A stretch of 56,335 nucleotides of DNA from Bryobacterales bacterium (lineage in GTDB: Bacteria > Acidobacteriota > Terriglobia > Bryobacterales > UBA6623): the NCBI GenBank assembly GCA_028819215.1, contig JAPPMG010000051.1, positions 1 to 56,335 on the forward strand, written 5' to 3'. The notes under the pieces are model-generated. The model was not told the DNA's origin. It was given only the letters and a program-made list of their open reading frames with translations, and did no database searches. The translations under genes were made by a program, and so were the position numbers. Of the stretch, positions 1 through 9,673 are shown piece by piece (position 1 is the stretch's first letter; every line of letters starts with the position of its first letter).

Positions 1-27
1 TCAGAGGGAAACCGATGATCGCAGCGG

Positions 28-651
28 CTAGCGACGAACAAAAAAATAGCCCTGGTGATTTCCCGGACCGTTGGGGGCGAACCCCCGCGCGTCCGGTAGC
101 ACCACGAACGCCGGCAGTTCGTCGGTCAGCGTGCCAAGGCCGTAAGAGATCCAAGCCCCCATGCTGGGAAATCCCGGCAACACGAAGCCGCTGTTTTGCA
201 TGAACGTTGCAGGCCCGTGGACGTTGGATTTCGACACCATCGAGGGAAAGAAGGCCATGTGGTCCACGCACCCGGCCAGATGTGGCACCAGGCTGCTCAT
301 CCACTTGCCCGATTCACCGTGCTGCTTCCAGTCCCACGGGCTGCGCATCACCGGCCCGGGGCTGCTCTGGAAGAGTTCCACAGTGCCGCCGGGATCGAAT
401 TCCTGCCCGTTGCGCTCGATCAGCAGCGGCTTGTAGTCGAACAGGTCGCACTGGCTGGCGGCGCCGGACATGAACAGTTGCACGACCCGCTTGGCTCGTG
501 CCGGGTGGTGCAAGCCGCCGTCGGCAGGCGCCTGAGCGGTGCCGGTCTCGCGGCCGAGCAACTGGGCCAGCGCGATCCAGCCCAGTCCGCCGCCCCAGTG
601 CTGGAGAAACTGTCGCCGGTCGGTCAGCGTTGCTGCGCCTTGATTCGGCAT
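28..651 (-). pseudogene. DUF1501 family protein, truncated
   Basis: N-terminal part of a DUF1501 (sulfatase-like fold) exported protein. A twin-arginine motif (DRRQFLQ, residues 11-17) is followed by a hydrophobic stretch, then the family blocks QLFMSGAASQCDLFDYKP, WKQHGESGKWMSSL and GAWISYGLGT. The intact paralogue at 37905-39338 is 477 residues; this frame stops after 207, just past LPAFVVLPDARG, where the paralogue continues into [15 protein letters not shown] run of seven T on the coding strand lies immediately before the stop, so a frameshift (real or from sequencing) is possible, but neither shifted frame restored an obvious family match before the window edge. The ATG lies 4 bases after the upstream PSD1 gene, so the two form an operon. 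Function of the family is unknown; it is almost always paired with PSD1 cytochromes. Confidence 0.7.
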
Positions 652-655
652 GGGC

Positions 656-3199
656 TTAGTCGACGAACATGAACTCGTTGCCGTTGAACAGCAAGCGGGC
701 GGCGCTCTCCAGGCCGTGCCTGTCGGAGTACTCGGCCAGGGCCGCGACTTCAGAGTCGGAGCCGCTGCGTCCGTAGGCGAGCCGGAAACCGTGCCGGAGG
801 CGCTCCGCCGACTCCGTGGAGACGGCTCTCAGGCGGTCGGCGAAGTGCCGCGCCTGCTCGATCATCAGCGGGTCGTTGAGCAGTGCCAGGGCTTGGATGG
901 CGGTCAGCGTGCTGCTGCGCTTGGGCACCAGCAACGACGGGTCTGCGCAGTCCAAGCTCTCCATGAACGGGTCTTGCACGCTCCTCACCAGGAAGCGGTA
1001 GACGCTGCGCCGGCGGGCGGCGGCGCTGCTGAAGTCAAAGCGGGTGTAGTCGTAGACGGGCGAGTGATCGTCCTTGAAGAAAAAGTGCTCCGCCGAAGGC
1101 CCGCCCATCTGCAAGTCAATCTGCCCGGCCACCGCCAGCACGCTGTCCCGCACGGCCTCGGCATCGAGGCGGGTGCGGTTCATGCGCCACAGGAATTGAT
1201 TGCCGGCATCGATCTTGGCTTGGTCCGAACGCTCGGCCGAACTTTGCCGGTAAGTCGCGCTGAGCAGGATCAAGCGGTGAAGGTGCTTGAGAGAGCCGCC
1301 GCTGGTGCGCACCTGCGCCGCGAGCCAGTCCAACAGTGCGGGATGCGTGGGCGATGCTCCCATGCGGCCGAAGTCGTTTGGCGTTTCGACCAACCCGCGG
1401 CCGAAGTGGTAGTGCCACACCCGGTTGGCTATGGATCGCCAGGTGAGCGGATTGTCGCGATGCGCGAGCCAGGCGGCCAGCGCGGCACGCGCCGCCCCTT
1501 CCCCTTGCGCGGAGTCTATGCCGAAGCGCGCCTCCAAGCCGGCCACCGCCGCGACCGCGCCAGGCTGCGCGAGTTGCTGCGGAGACTCGACGCTCCCCTT
1601 GGCCAGCAGGTGGACGGGGCGCGGTTCCCAAGCGGGCGTAAAACGTCCGTACGTCTTGAAGTAGTTCGCCGCGCTGTAGACATACCTGGGGTCTGGCAAG
1701 GCTCCGAACTCCGCGTTCAAGGCATCGAGTCGTTCGGACAGCTCCGAGTATCGTGCCCGATCCGACGCGGACATCGCGGCCAGAGCGAAAGCCCTCCGCT
1801 CGGCATCCAACTGCTTGATCAGGCCGGAGATCTCGTTCCTGCGGGCGATCGACTCGGGCGTGTCGATCTCGCCCACCTTCGGCAGCAGGTCCGCCCTCTC
1901 CTGCTTCAGCGCGGATTCCTGCTCGTCAATGCGCCGGATCTCCCCGCTGGTGGCGTCCTCGATCTCGCGGCGGAAGGGCCGCAGCGCGGCCTCGGCCTTG
2001 CCGATGGCGAGCCACAGGCGGCGTCCGCGGGAGTGTGTCTCCGGGTCGTGAAAATACGGCTGCTCGGCCCGATCCACCCCCGCGAACACTGCCTGCAGCG
2101 CATAGTAGTCTGCCTGCTGGATCGGGTCGAACTTGTGGTCGTGGCAGCGGGCGCAGTGGACCGTGAGGCTCGTGAACGACGACATGGTGGCCGCGACCAT
2201 GTCGTCGCGGTCAAGCAGGCGCGCCAGCTTCTTGTCCTTCGTGCCCTCGCGCAATTCAGCGTGGCCGACGTAGTCCCACGGGCCGGCCGCCACGAATCCC
2301 GTCGCGACCAGGCTGTCCGGCTCGCCGGGCCAGAGGACGTCCCCGGCGATCTGCTCGCGGATAAAGCGGGCGTAGGGCTTGTCCCGGTTGAAGCTCTCGA
2401 TCACGTAGTCGCGATACGGCCACGAGTTGCGGCGCGCCTTGTCCTTGTCGTAGCCGTGCGACTCGCCATAGTGCGCCACGTCGAGCCAGTGCCGCCCCCA
2501 GCGCTCCCCGTAGCGCGGCGAGGCGAGCAGGCGGTCCACCAAGCGCTGATAGGCCTCCGGCGAGCTGTCGTTGACGAACGCGTCGACTTCTTCTGGCGAC
2601 GGTGGCAGGCCGTGCAGGTTGAAGCTGAGCCTGCGAATGAGCGTGGCGCGGTCCGCCGGCCGCGATGGGCTGAGCCCCTTCTCGGCGAGCCTCTCGGCAA
2701 CAAAGCGATCGATTGGGTTCGCGCCCCATGCCGACACTGGCCGTGGCACCGGGGGCCGCGCGAGTTTGCGGAACGACCACCAGGTCTGATCCTGCGCCCC
2801 ATCGTTCTCCGCGCCCAGCCGTGCGCCTGTGGCGATCCAACGCTCCAGCAGAGCGACCTCCGACGGTGTCAGCGGCGCGCCAACCAGCGGCATCGTGGGG
2901 CTCTCCCCCGAGACCCGGCGCAGCAGCAGGCTGGCAGAGGGGTCGCCGGGAACGACGGCCGGTCCGCTATTGCCGCCGCGCAGCACGTCCGCGTGGCTGG
3001 CTAGGGAAAGACCAGCCTGCCCTCCGCTGGAAGGGTGGCAGGAGATGCACCGGGCCGTCAGCAGGGGCTCGATGCTCGAGGCATAGTCAGGTGCCTCCGA
3101 GGGTGCCGCCGTGAGCAACAGCGGCATTGCGATGCAGGCCGGAATCCTCGTTGCGGGACCGTGCCCCGTATGCAGAGCGGCGATGCCTGTCCCGCCCAA
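656..3199 (-). CDS. PSD1/DUF1549/DUF1553 cytochrome-like protein
   Basis: Large secreted protein of the planctomycete-type cytochrome family. The N-terminus has a CISCH haem-binding motif (PSC1 domain), followed by DUF1549 (IDRFVAERLAEKG and TLIRRLSFNLHGLPP) containing a second CxxCH ([11 protein letters not shown]). A predicted coiled region rich in Glu/Arg comes next, then DUF1553 (NRVWHYHFGRGLVETPNDFG and the C-terminal ALALLNDPLMIEQA). About 847 residues, usual for the family. The longest frame starts at a TTG (3199); an ATG at 3127 is an alternative but leaves a very short signal peptide, so the start is uncertain. The stop is 4 bases before the DUF1501 gene. Probably periplasmic or surface; the redox or degradative role of the pair is not established. 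No LamG insertion is present, unlike the second copy at 39335-42442. Confidence 0.88.
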   Translation of the reverse strand: MGGTGIAALHTGHGPATRIPACIAMPLLLTAAPSEAPDYASSIEPLLTARCISCHPSSGGQAGLSLASHADVLRGGNSGPAVVPGDPSASLLLRRVSGESPTMPLVGAPLTPSEVALLERWIATGARLGAENDGAQDQTWWSFRKLARPPVPRPVSAWGANPIDRFVAERLAEKGLSPSRPADRATLIRRLSFNLHGLPPSPEEVDAFVNDSSPEAYQRLVDRLLASPRYGERWGRHWLDVAHYGESHGYDKDKARRNSWPYRDYVIESFNRDKPYARFIREQIAGDVLWPGEPDSLVATGFVAAGPWDYVGHAELREGTKDKKLARLLDRDDMVAATMSSFTSLTVHCARCHDHKFDPIQQADYYALQAVFAGVDRAEQPYFHDPETHSRGRRLWLAIGKAEAALRPFRREIEDATSGEIRRIDEQESALKQERADLLPKVGEIDTPESIARRNEISGLIKQLDAERRAFALAAMSASDRARYSELSERLDALNAEFGALPDPRYVYSAANYFKTYGRFTPAWEPRPVHLLAKGSVESPQQLAQPGAVAAVAGLEARFGIDSAQGEGAARAALAAWLAHRDNPLTWRSIANRVWHYHFGRGLVETPNDFGRMGASPTHPALLDWLAAQVRTSGGSLKHLHRLILLSATYRQSSAERSDQAKIDAGNQFLWRMNRTRLDAEAVRDSVLAVAGQIDLQMGGPSAEHFFFKDDHSPVYDYTRFDFSSAAARRRSVYRFLVRSVQDPFMESLDCADPSLLVPKRSSTLTAIQALALLNDPLMIEQARHFADRLRAVSTESAERLRHGFRLAYGRSGSDSEVAALAEYSDRHGLESAARLLFNGNEFMFVD

Positions 3200-3285
3200 A
3201 CCGCTTACATCTTATCGGAAGCGTTGCCGGCCGCCATGCATGCGCACCATCGCCGCTTGCCGCGCAAGCCCTTGCGAGGGAGGCC

Positions 3286-3642
3286 TTATCGCTTGTCCGG
3301 AACGTGGATCACGACCTCGCCCGGCTTGGACCAGCCGAGGCGCTCCCGTGCGCGCTTTTCGATGCCGAACTGGCCGGGCCCCAAGGCGTCGATGTCCTGC
3401 TGCAATTCGGAGTTTTCCTGCTTGAGATCCTCGATCTGGCGCTTCAGCCTGTCCTCGTTGTCCAGCGCCTCGATCAGGGGCTCGACCGGGTTCTGCCCTA
3501 GCATGTACAGTCCGACAAACAACGGCAGCATCACGAAGGGCACGCCTACCAGCCAGATCGCCCGTGGCGAGAAATGCAGGCGCGACGGTTTCTCCTCGTC
3601 GGCATCACGCGGCCGGCGTCTGCGGGTGGGATCGTCGCTCAT
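3286..3642 (-). CDS. FtsB/DivIC-type septum formation initiator
   Basis: 118-residue bitopic membrane protein. A basic cytoplasmic N-terminus (residues 1-27, DDPTRRRRPRD) is followed by one membrane segment (about 29-48, IWLVGVPFVMLPLFVGLYML). A heptad-like coiled coil follows (about 58-88, with DRLKRQIEDLKQENSELQQD), then a short C-terminal part with ERLGWSKPGEVVIHVP, the conserved E-x-LGW/KPGE pattern of the FtsB/DivIC family. In that family the protein links FtsL and FtsQ at the division septum. A TATACT box and an AAGGA ribosome site lie just upstream of the ATG. The PSD1 gene lies 86 bases downstream on the same strand and may be read through. The family call is firm; FtsB versus DivIC naming cannot be decided here. 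Confidence 0.88.
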   Translation of the reverse strand: MSDDPTRRRRPRDADEEKPSRLHFSPRAIWLVGVPFVMLPLFVGLYMLGQNPVEPLIEALDNEDRLKRQIEDLKQENSELQQDIDALGPGQFGIEKRARERLGWSKPGEVVIHVPDKR

Positions 3643-3851
3643 GTCCTTGATTGCAGTATAGGTTACTACAAATGACGTGAATATTGTAGCACTGCAACCA
3701 AAAAGAACGCTCTTGTCTGGCCCGGATTGCCGATCTGGCCGGCCGTCGCGCTACCCGCGCCTAGCGGCAAGCCAAGTCCGCCCGCTCGGAGCCTGGCGGC
3801 GGGCGATGCCGGGCCTTGGGCGCGGCGAAATGCTGGTATAGTTGCTGCACG

Positions 3852-4799
3852 ATGCAAGTGCGATCCCATCCCCACGCCTTGGCCCGCAGGGATTTCCTGC
3901 GGACCGTCGCGATCGCTGCCGGTACCGCCCCCCTCGCCGCTGCCGCCGAGAAGCGACGCTTCTTCACAGCGTTCGTGCCCGGCAGCCTGGGCGTCAAGGC
4001 CGACCAGGCAAGGGCGATCGCGCTGGCCGCCCAGTACGGGTTCGAATCTGTCCAGCCGTTCCCGGGAGACTTGCTGCGCGACGGAGTCGACGTGCATCTC
4101 GAAGCCCTGCAGGGGCACGGTTTGCGCTGGGCTGCAGCGGGCCTGCCGGTGGAATTTCGCAGGGACGACGAGGCTTTCAAGGAGGGCATGGCCGGCCTGC
4201 CGCAGGCTGCGGCCGCCTTGCGGCGGGCGGGTGCCGAGCGGGTCGGCACTTGGCTGCGGCCCTCGAGCGACGAGCTGACCTACCTGCAGAACTTCAAACG
4301 CACAGCGGCGCGGCTCGGGCAAGTGGCGGAAGTGTTGCAGGACCACGGCTTACGCCTGGGCTTGGAGTATGTCGGCACCAAGCGGAACTGGACCGCCGGA
4401 CGGCACTCCGCCGTGCATACGATGGCAGGCACCAAGGATTTGATCGCGGAGACCGGGGCGCCGAACGTTGGCTTCGTGCTTGACTCGTGGCACTGGTGGA
4501 CGTCCCGCGAGACTGCCGACGACATCCGCACCCTCTCTGGCAGCGATGTCATCTCGGCCGACCTCAACGACGCTCCGCGAGGAGTTGAGGTCGATGATCA
4601 GTACGACAACCAGCGCGAGCTACCGCTGGCCACGGGCGTGATCAATGTCGGCGATTTCTTGCAGGCGCTAGTCGATATCGGCTACGACGGGCCGATCCGG
4701 GCGGAGCCCTTCAACCGGGCCCTGAACGAGATGGCTGACGATGATGCCTGCCGGGTCACGGTCGCAGCGCTCGACAAGGCGTTTGGCCTTGTCGGCTAG
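3852..4799 (+). CDS. Sugar phosphate isomerase/epimerase-like protein, Tat signal
   Basis: 315-residue TIM-barrel protein of the xylose isomerase-like/AP endonuclease 2 superfamily. Candidate metal ligands sit in the expected order: Glu in LRLGLEYVGT, Asp and His in FVLDSWHWW, Asp in VISADLNDA and Glu in PIRAEPFN near the C-terminus. The N-terminus ARRDFLRTVAIAAG (residues 11-24) is a twin-arginine signal, so the enzyme is predicted to be exported. The ATG at 3852 was chosen over a longer frame (3816) because it places the RR motif at residue 12. A TATAGT box lies 9 bases upstream. Probable role: isomerisation or epimerisation of a sugar or inositol derivative in the periplasm; the substrate cannot be read from sequence. 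Confidence 0.85.
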   Translation: MQVRSHPHALARRDFLRTVAIAAGTAPLAAAAEKRRFFTAFVPGSLGVKADQARAIALAAQYGFESVQPFPGDLLRDGVDVHLEALQGHGLRWAAAGLPVEFRRDDEAFKEGMAGLPQAAAALRRAGAERVGTWLRPSSDELTYLQNFKRTAARLGQVAEVLQDHGLRLGLEYVGTKRNWTAGRHSAVHTMAGTKDLIAETGAPNVGFVLDSWHWWTSRETADDIRTLSGSDVISADLNDAPRGVEVDDQYDNQRELPLATGVINVGDFLQALVDIGYDGPIRAEPFNRALNEMADDDACRVTVAALDKAFGLVG

Positions 4800-4890
4800 C
4801 AGCCGCCTTGATGGCATCGTCCCACGTGCGCAGCAGTCTTGGGCAGGCGAATTGGGAACGTTATGGCAAGATAACGATTGCGGGGTTAGG

Positions 4891-6540
4891 GTGGGAGTGT
4901 CCCGTTCATGTGCTCTAGCGGGCACCTTGGTCCTCATTTCTTCCGGTCCGGCGTGGGCGCAGGCTGACGCCGCGCTTACCTGCACCGCCTCGGCAGCGGC
5001 GGCGCCAGTCCGAGCGGCAGGCGTGGCCGAAATGCTGCCAGACATCCTGCTGAGCTGCGCTCCGGAGAGTCCGCTGCCGCCGGGACCGCGGGACGATCTG
5101 AGCCTGTCGATTGCAGTCACGCTCAACGCCAGCGTGACCAACACGATCAGTTCTGACACGTTCGGTGACATCAGCGACGCGGTGCTGGTCGTAAACGGCA
5201 ATGACTGCTCGGCGCCCAGTGCGAACGGCTCCACGTATGGGTCCTGCGACGCGCCGCTGGCCACGGTGCAGGATCCGCAGTTCGGACGCCTGACAGGCCC
5301 TACCGCGCTCACGTGGACAAACGTAAGCGTGCCGTTTCCCGGGAATCTGCCGTTCGGGGCCTCGACGCTCCAGATTCGGGGCATTCGGGCCAACGCCTCC
5401 CAAGTTCGGCTCGGCGGCGGGTCGAGTTCTGGAGCGCCCGTCGCGGCAGCCTTGGAGCTGCGCTCGCCTTCCGGGATTGCATTGCGCAACGCCAGTCTGC
5501 GGCTGGCCAACTCCCTAACAGGCATACGACTCGCGGTGGCCGAAACGGAGCCGGCGGCGGCCTGTGGAGGGGATTCTCGCGGGACCGCGACCGTGGTTGT
5601 GCAAGAAGGCTTCGCCAGCGCGTTTCGAGCGGGCTCGCAGGACGCCCTGCCGAACGAGCCGACCCGAGTGATGCTCGACATTCAAGACGTGCCGGATGGC
5701 GTCGAGCTGAGAGTTCCTTCGTACGTGGCCTGTCATCAGCCCGACTTCGACGCGTCGGCTGGCGCATCTCGTGACTCGCTGGCACTGGCCTTGGTGAGCG
5801 GCCACGATGCCGCCGGAGCGGGCGGCTCGGCGTCGGCCTCGGGGACTGGCGTGGACGTGCCGATCCGCCTTTCGGATGGGGTTGGACGCGCGGTCTACGA
5901 AGTCGTGGCGGACGACCCCGGCCAGGTCGAGGACTGCCGCATTCCGGTGCTGTTCGAGACCCCTGAGAGTCGCGTCGGCAGCGCCCGGGCGACGTTCGCG
6001 GCGAGCTTTGCGCCTCGCAGTGCGGTCCCCGGGGCCAGCTCCAGCGCTCCCTTGCCGCGCTTCGCGCCAGCATTGGCGCTGGCAGACGCCGACGTGAATC
6101 TAGGTGCGTGTAGCACGCGGTTGCTGTTCCCGTTTGTTACCAACCAAGCTGGATTCGATACGGGATTGGTGATTACGCACGGTTCCTTGCAAGCCTTGAC
6201 GGATACCGTGGATGAACAGGCCGGATCCTGCGACCTGCATTTCTACGGGGTGGGTGGCGACGGCGAGGACGAGTTGCTCGTTCAGTACACCACGGCGATC
6301 GATCCCGGCGAGCAGCTGGTGTTTACGTTTTCGGGCGGCAACACCGCCCGCAACATCATTGGCATGGACCAGTTTCAGGGCTACTTGATTGCGGACTGCG
6401 GGTATCCAGGCGCCCGGGGCTACGTATTCATGTCGGATGGCTTTGGCGGCATCGCCGACCTGGCCATGGGCTACTTGGCCCCCGTGATTCCTTTCGACGC
6501 CGAGGGTAGGCGTCTTCCTGTTGGCGGAGATGCTCCCTAG
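4891..6540 (+). CDS. Secreted protein with PFVTNQ C-terminal block (paralogue 1)
   Basis: About 549 residues with a signal peptide (CALAGTLVLISSGPAWAQA). A GTG start (4891, or 4897 in the same frame) is preferred over an ATG at 4741 inside the previous gene, because only the GTG leads directly into the signal peptide. The N-terminal domain has paired cysteines around VRAAGVAEMLPDILLSC and a block SDAVLVVNGNDC. The middle has VQEGFASAF. The C-terminal block is LLFPFVTNQAGFDTGLVIT followed by cysteine-containing segments (SCDLHFYG, GYLIADCGYPGARGYVFMSD). I recall this C-terminal block as recurrent in extracellular Acidobacteria proteins. It is a tandem paralogue of the next gene with the same domain order. 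Molecular function is unknown; a surface or matrix role is a guess. Confidence 0.85.
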   Translation: MGVSRSCALAGTLVLISSGPAWAQADAALTCTASAAAAPVRAAGVAEMLPDILLSCAPESPLPPGPRDDLSLSIAVTLNASVTNTISSDTFGDISDAVLVVNGNDCSAPSANGSTYGSCDAPLATVQDPQFGRLTGPTALTWTNVSVPFPGNLPFGASTLQIRGIRANASQVRLGGGSSSGAPVAAALELRSPSGIALRNASLRLANSLTGIRLAVAETEPAAACGGDSRGTATVVVQEGFASAFRAGSQDALPNEPTRVMLDIQDVPDGVELRVPSYVACHQPDFDASAGASRDSLALALVSGHDAAGAGGSASASGTGVDVPIRLSDGVGRAVYEVVADDPGQVEDCRIPVLFETPESRVGSARATFAASFAPRSAVPGASSSAPLPRFAPALALADADVNLGACSTRLLFPFVTNQAGFDTGLVITHGSLQALTDTVDEQAGSCDLHFYGVGGDGEDELLVQYTTAIDPGEQLVFTFSGGNTARNIIGMDQFQGYLIADCGYPGARGYVFMSDGFGGIADLAMGYLAPVIPFDAEGRRLPVGGDAP

Positions 6541-6598
6541 GCTCGTGTCCTTTGGCTGGCCGATGCCGAGGTCAGGCCCGGCTCCTCGTTCCCGGCGA

Positions 6599-8374
6599 AT
6601 GCGGATCGGAGCCATGTTCGTCGGCGCTGCCCTCTCGAGTGTCGCGTCGGCCCAGCTGAGATCGCCTGTTCCTAGCGCCGAGCTTGGCCAGATCCGCTGC
6701 TCGGCGACCGCCCTTGCACCGCTGGTCAGGATCGAGGGAACCAGCGAACTGGTCGGTGATATCGCGATCACTTGCGAGAATCGCGGTCAGGGCCGAGGCT
6801 TCGAACCCAGCGGCTTCCTCGTTGTCGATCTCGCGGTGTCCTTGAGCGTCGGGATCGCGAACCAGAGCGGCTTCGGCCTCGGCGCGGATGTCACCGACGC
6901 GGTGTTGGTGGTCAACGAAAAGACCTGCCTGGCCTCGACGAGCGAGCGCTTGTTCAGCGATTGCGGTACCAGCGGGCGGACCGTGCAGGATCCGATGCTA
7001 GGGCGCCGCCGTTCCGCGAGCCCGGGAGTGCTGATCTGGTCCGGCGTGGCACTCCCCATTCCCGGGGCGGCCATCGGCAGCGATTCCGCGCGGGCGGTCC
7101 CGCTGGAGGACTGTCTCGGTCGATACGGAGTGCCGGGCGGGTGTCATCCTTCCACCACGAGCGTGCGCCTGACCAATATCCGGGTGAACGCCGCCGAGGC
7201 AGGCGTTGGCGGCGATGCGCGGGCCGGGACGATTCCAATCGAGGCAGCGGTATCTCTGTCGTCGGCTGGGGGGAGCGTTGTCTTGGAAGCCGGCACGCTG
7301 CCAGTAGCGCACGCAGCGCCGGGGATCTCTGCGCTGGCAGGCTCCGTGCAAGCGGGACGCCTATGCTCGCAAGGCGAGGCGTTCGGCGAGGTTCGTATCT
7401 TCGAAGGTTTTGCCGCTGCCTTCAAGGCGGCCGCCGGGCAGTCGCTAGAGCCGGGCCGGCCCGGATGGAGGGATGACTACTATCCAACTGCTGCCGGCGC
7501 CGCTGCCCAGCCGAGTCCGACGCGCGTGAGGATCGCCCTTTCGGCCATACCCGAGGGCGTCTCGATCGCGGCCCCCGCAGCTCCCGTCTGTGCCTCGGAG
7601 GGCGGGGCCGCGAGGTTGCGCCTGGGATTGGTCGAAGGGGCGTCGAGGAGTGGCTTGGGCGGTGCGGTCGTGTCGGACGGGTCGGCCCGCGACGTGCCGT
7701 TGACGGTGAGCGAGGCCGCCGAGGCCGTTGCGGTCTACCAGGTGCTCTCCGCGGACCCTTCCGTGCAGGAGGATTGCAGGATTCAGTTTCGCCTGACCCC
7801 GTCCGCCTCCGACGGCCCCGCCATACGCGGTGGGCGCGTGATGGTCGACGCCAGTCTCGCCCCGCTCGGCCCGACTGCTAGCGGCGGTCCGCTTGGCGCG
7901 CGGCCGCGCTTCGTCGCTCCCGAGCGCGAGCCGCGGCCGTCGTTTCCGGTCGACGAGTGCGGCACCACCCTGTTCTTCCCGTTCGTGACCAACCAGACCA
8001 CGTTCGACACCGCCGTAGTGCTGGTAAACACCTCTGCTGACCCCCTCGGCACGCGATATCAGCCGGGCAGTTGCAGCCTGGATTTCTACGGGGCCGGCTC
8101 GGAAGGCGAGCGGTCTCCGACTTTTCGTCGCACGGTCGAAATCGATGCGGGCGAGCAAGTTGCCTTTAGGCTCTCGAGCGGCAACGCGGAACGCGGCGTC
8201 GATCCGCTGCCGGATTTCCAAGGCTATCTTGTAGCGCAGTGCAGCTTCCAGTTCGCGCACGGTTTCGCGTTCGTGACCGAGCAGGTGGGGGGCGCCTCGG
8301 TGCTGGCCCAGGGTTACTTGGCAGAAGTGGTGTCCCGTGCCTCGGGATCAGCGCGTGCCGACCCTGCTCCATAG
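6599..8374 (+). CDS. Secreted protein with PFVTNQ C-terminal block (paralogue 2)
   Basis: About 591 residues, same architecture as its upstream neighbour. The start at 6599 gives a compact signal peptide (MRIGAMFVGAALSSVASAQ); an ATG at 6563 would add a basic extension. Shared blocks, in order, are VRIEGTSELVGDIAITCEN, TDAVLVVNEKTC, VQDPMLGR, TNIRVNAAEAGVGGDA, VRIFEGFAAAFK and LFFPFVTNQTTFDTAVVLV, ending in FQGYLVAQCSFQFAHGFAFV. The intergenic gap to paralogue 1 is 58 bases, so co-transcription is likely. The two have diverged strongly in the middle but keep paired cysteines, suggesting disulfide-stabilised extracellular domains. No catalytic motif was recognised. Confidence 0.85.
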   Translation: MRIGAMFVGAALSSVASAQLRSPVPSAELGQIRCSATALAPLVRIEGTSELVGDIAITCENRGQGRGFEPSGFLVVDLAVSLSVGIANQSGFGLGADVTDAVLVVNEKTCLASTSERLFSDCGTSGRTVQDPMLGRRRSASPGVLIWSGVALPIPGAAIGSDSARAVPLEDCLGRYGVPGGCHPSTTSVRLTNIRVNAAEAGVGGDARAGTIPIEAAVSLSSAGGSVVLEAGTLPVAHAAPGISALAGSVQAGRLCSQGEAFGEVRIFEGFAAAFKAAAGQSLEPGRPGWRDDYYPTAAGAAAQPSPTRVRIALSAIPEGVSIAAPAAPVCASEGGAARLRLGLVEGASRSGLGGAVVSDGSARDVPLTVSEAAEAVAVYQVLSADPSVQEDCRIQFRLTPSASDGPAIRGGRVMVDASLAPLGPTASGGPLGARPRFVAPEREPRPSFPVDECGTTLFFPFVTNQTTFDTAVVLVNTSADPLGTRYQPGSCSLDFYGAGSEGERSPTFRRTVEIDAGEQVAFRLSSGNAERGVDPLPDFQGYLVAQCSFQFAHGFAFVTEQVGGASVLAQGYLAEVVSRASGSARADPAP

Positions 8375-8388
8375 CGCGCTCGTATTGC

Positions 8389-8394
8389 TAAATT
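8389..8394 (+). promoter_or_regulatory. -10-like box for leaderless moxR
   Basis: TAAATT ends 7 bases before the ATG at 8402, with no Shine-Dalgarno sequence between them. If it is used, transcription would start at or next to the start codon. Seen only as a spacing pattern shared with several genes in the window. Confidence 0.4.
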
Positions 8395-8401
8395 GGTCCC
8401 T

Positions 8402-9442
<1,041 letters not shown>

Positions 9443-9673
9443 CCTCGCTGGCGCTCTCGGCTCAGCTGAGCTTGGGCCGCGCGGCAAGTGCGCGCTGGGC
9501 CCGTCAGCCCCGCTATGCTGGCAACGGCGAAGCAATACCTAGCGTTTCTGGACCAATTGACGGCGACCCAGCCGGGATTTGGTGCCAGGTCTCCGGGCGA
9601 CCAGGGCAGACGAGTCGAAGCGAAATCGATGGGCCAACTGGTGGTGGCTTTCGATGAATGTAGGTTCTCCTGC

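Noticed and set aside
28..60. Frameshift correction that would restore DUF1501
   Set aside because: Both single-base shifts at the T-run stay open to the window edge but give no clear FLPxxYQG motif, so the cause of the truncation is left open.
650..3004. 784-residue plus-strand frame over the PSD1 gene
   Set aside because: It is the complement of a gene with CxxCH and DUF1549/DUF1553 motifs. Its translation has no recognisable domains and is typical of a GC-rich shadow frame.
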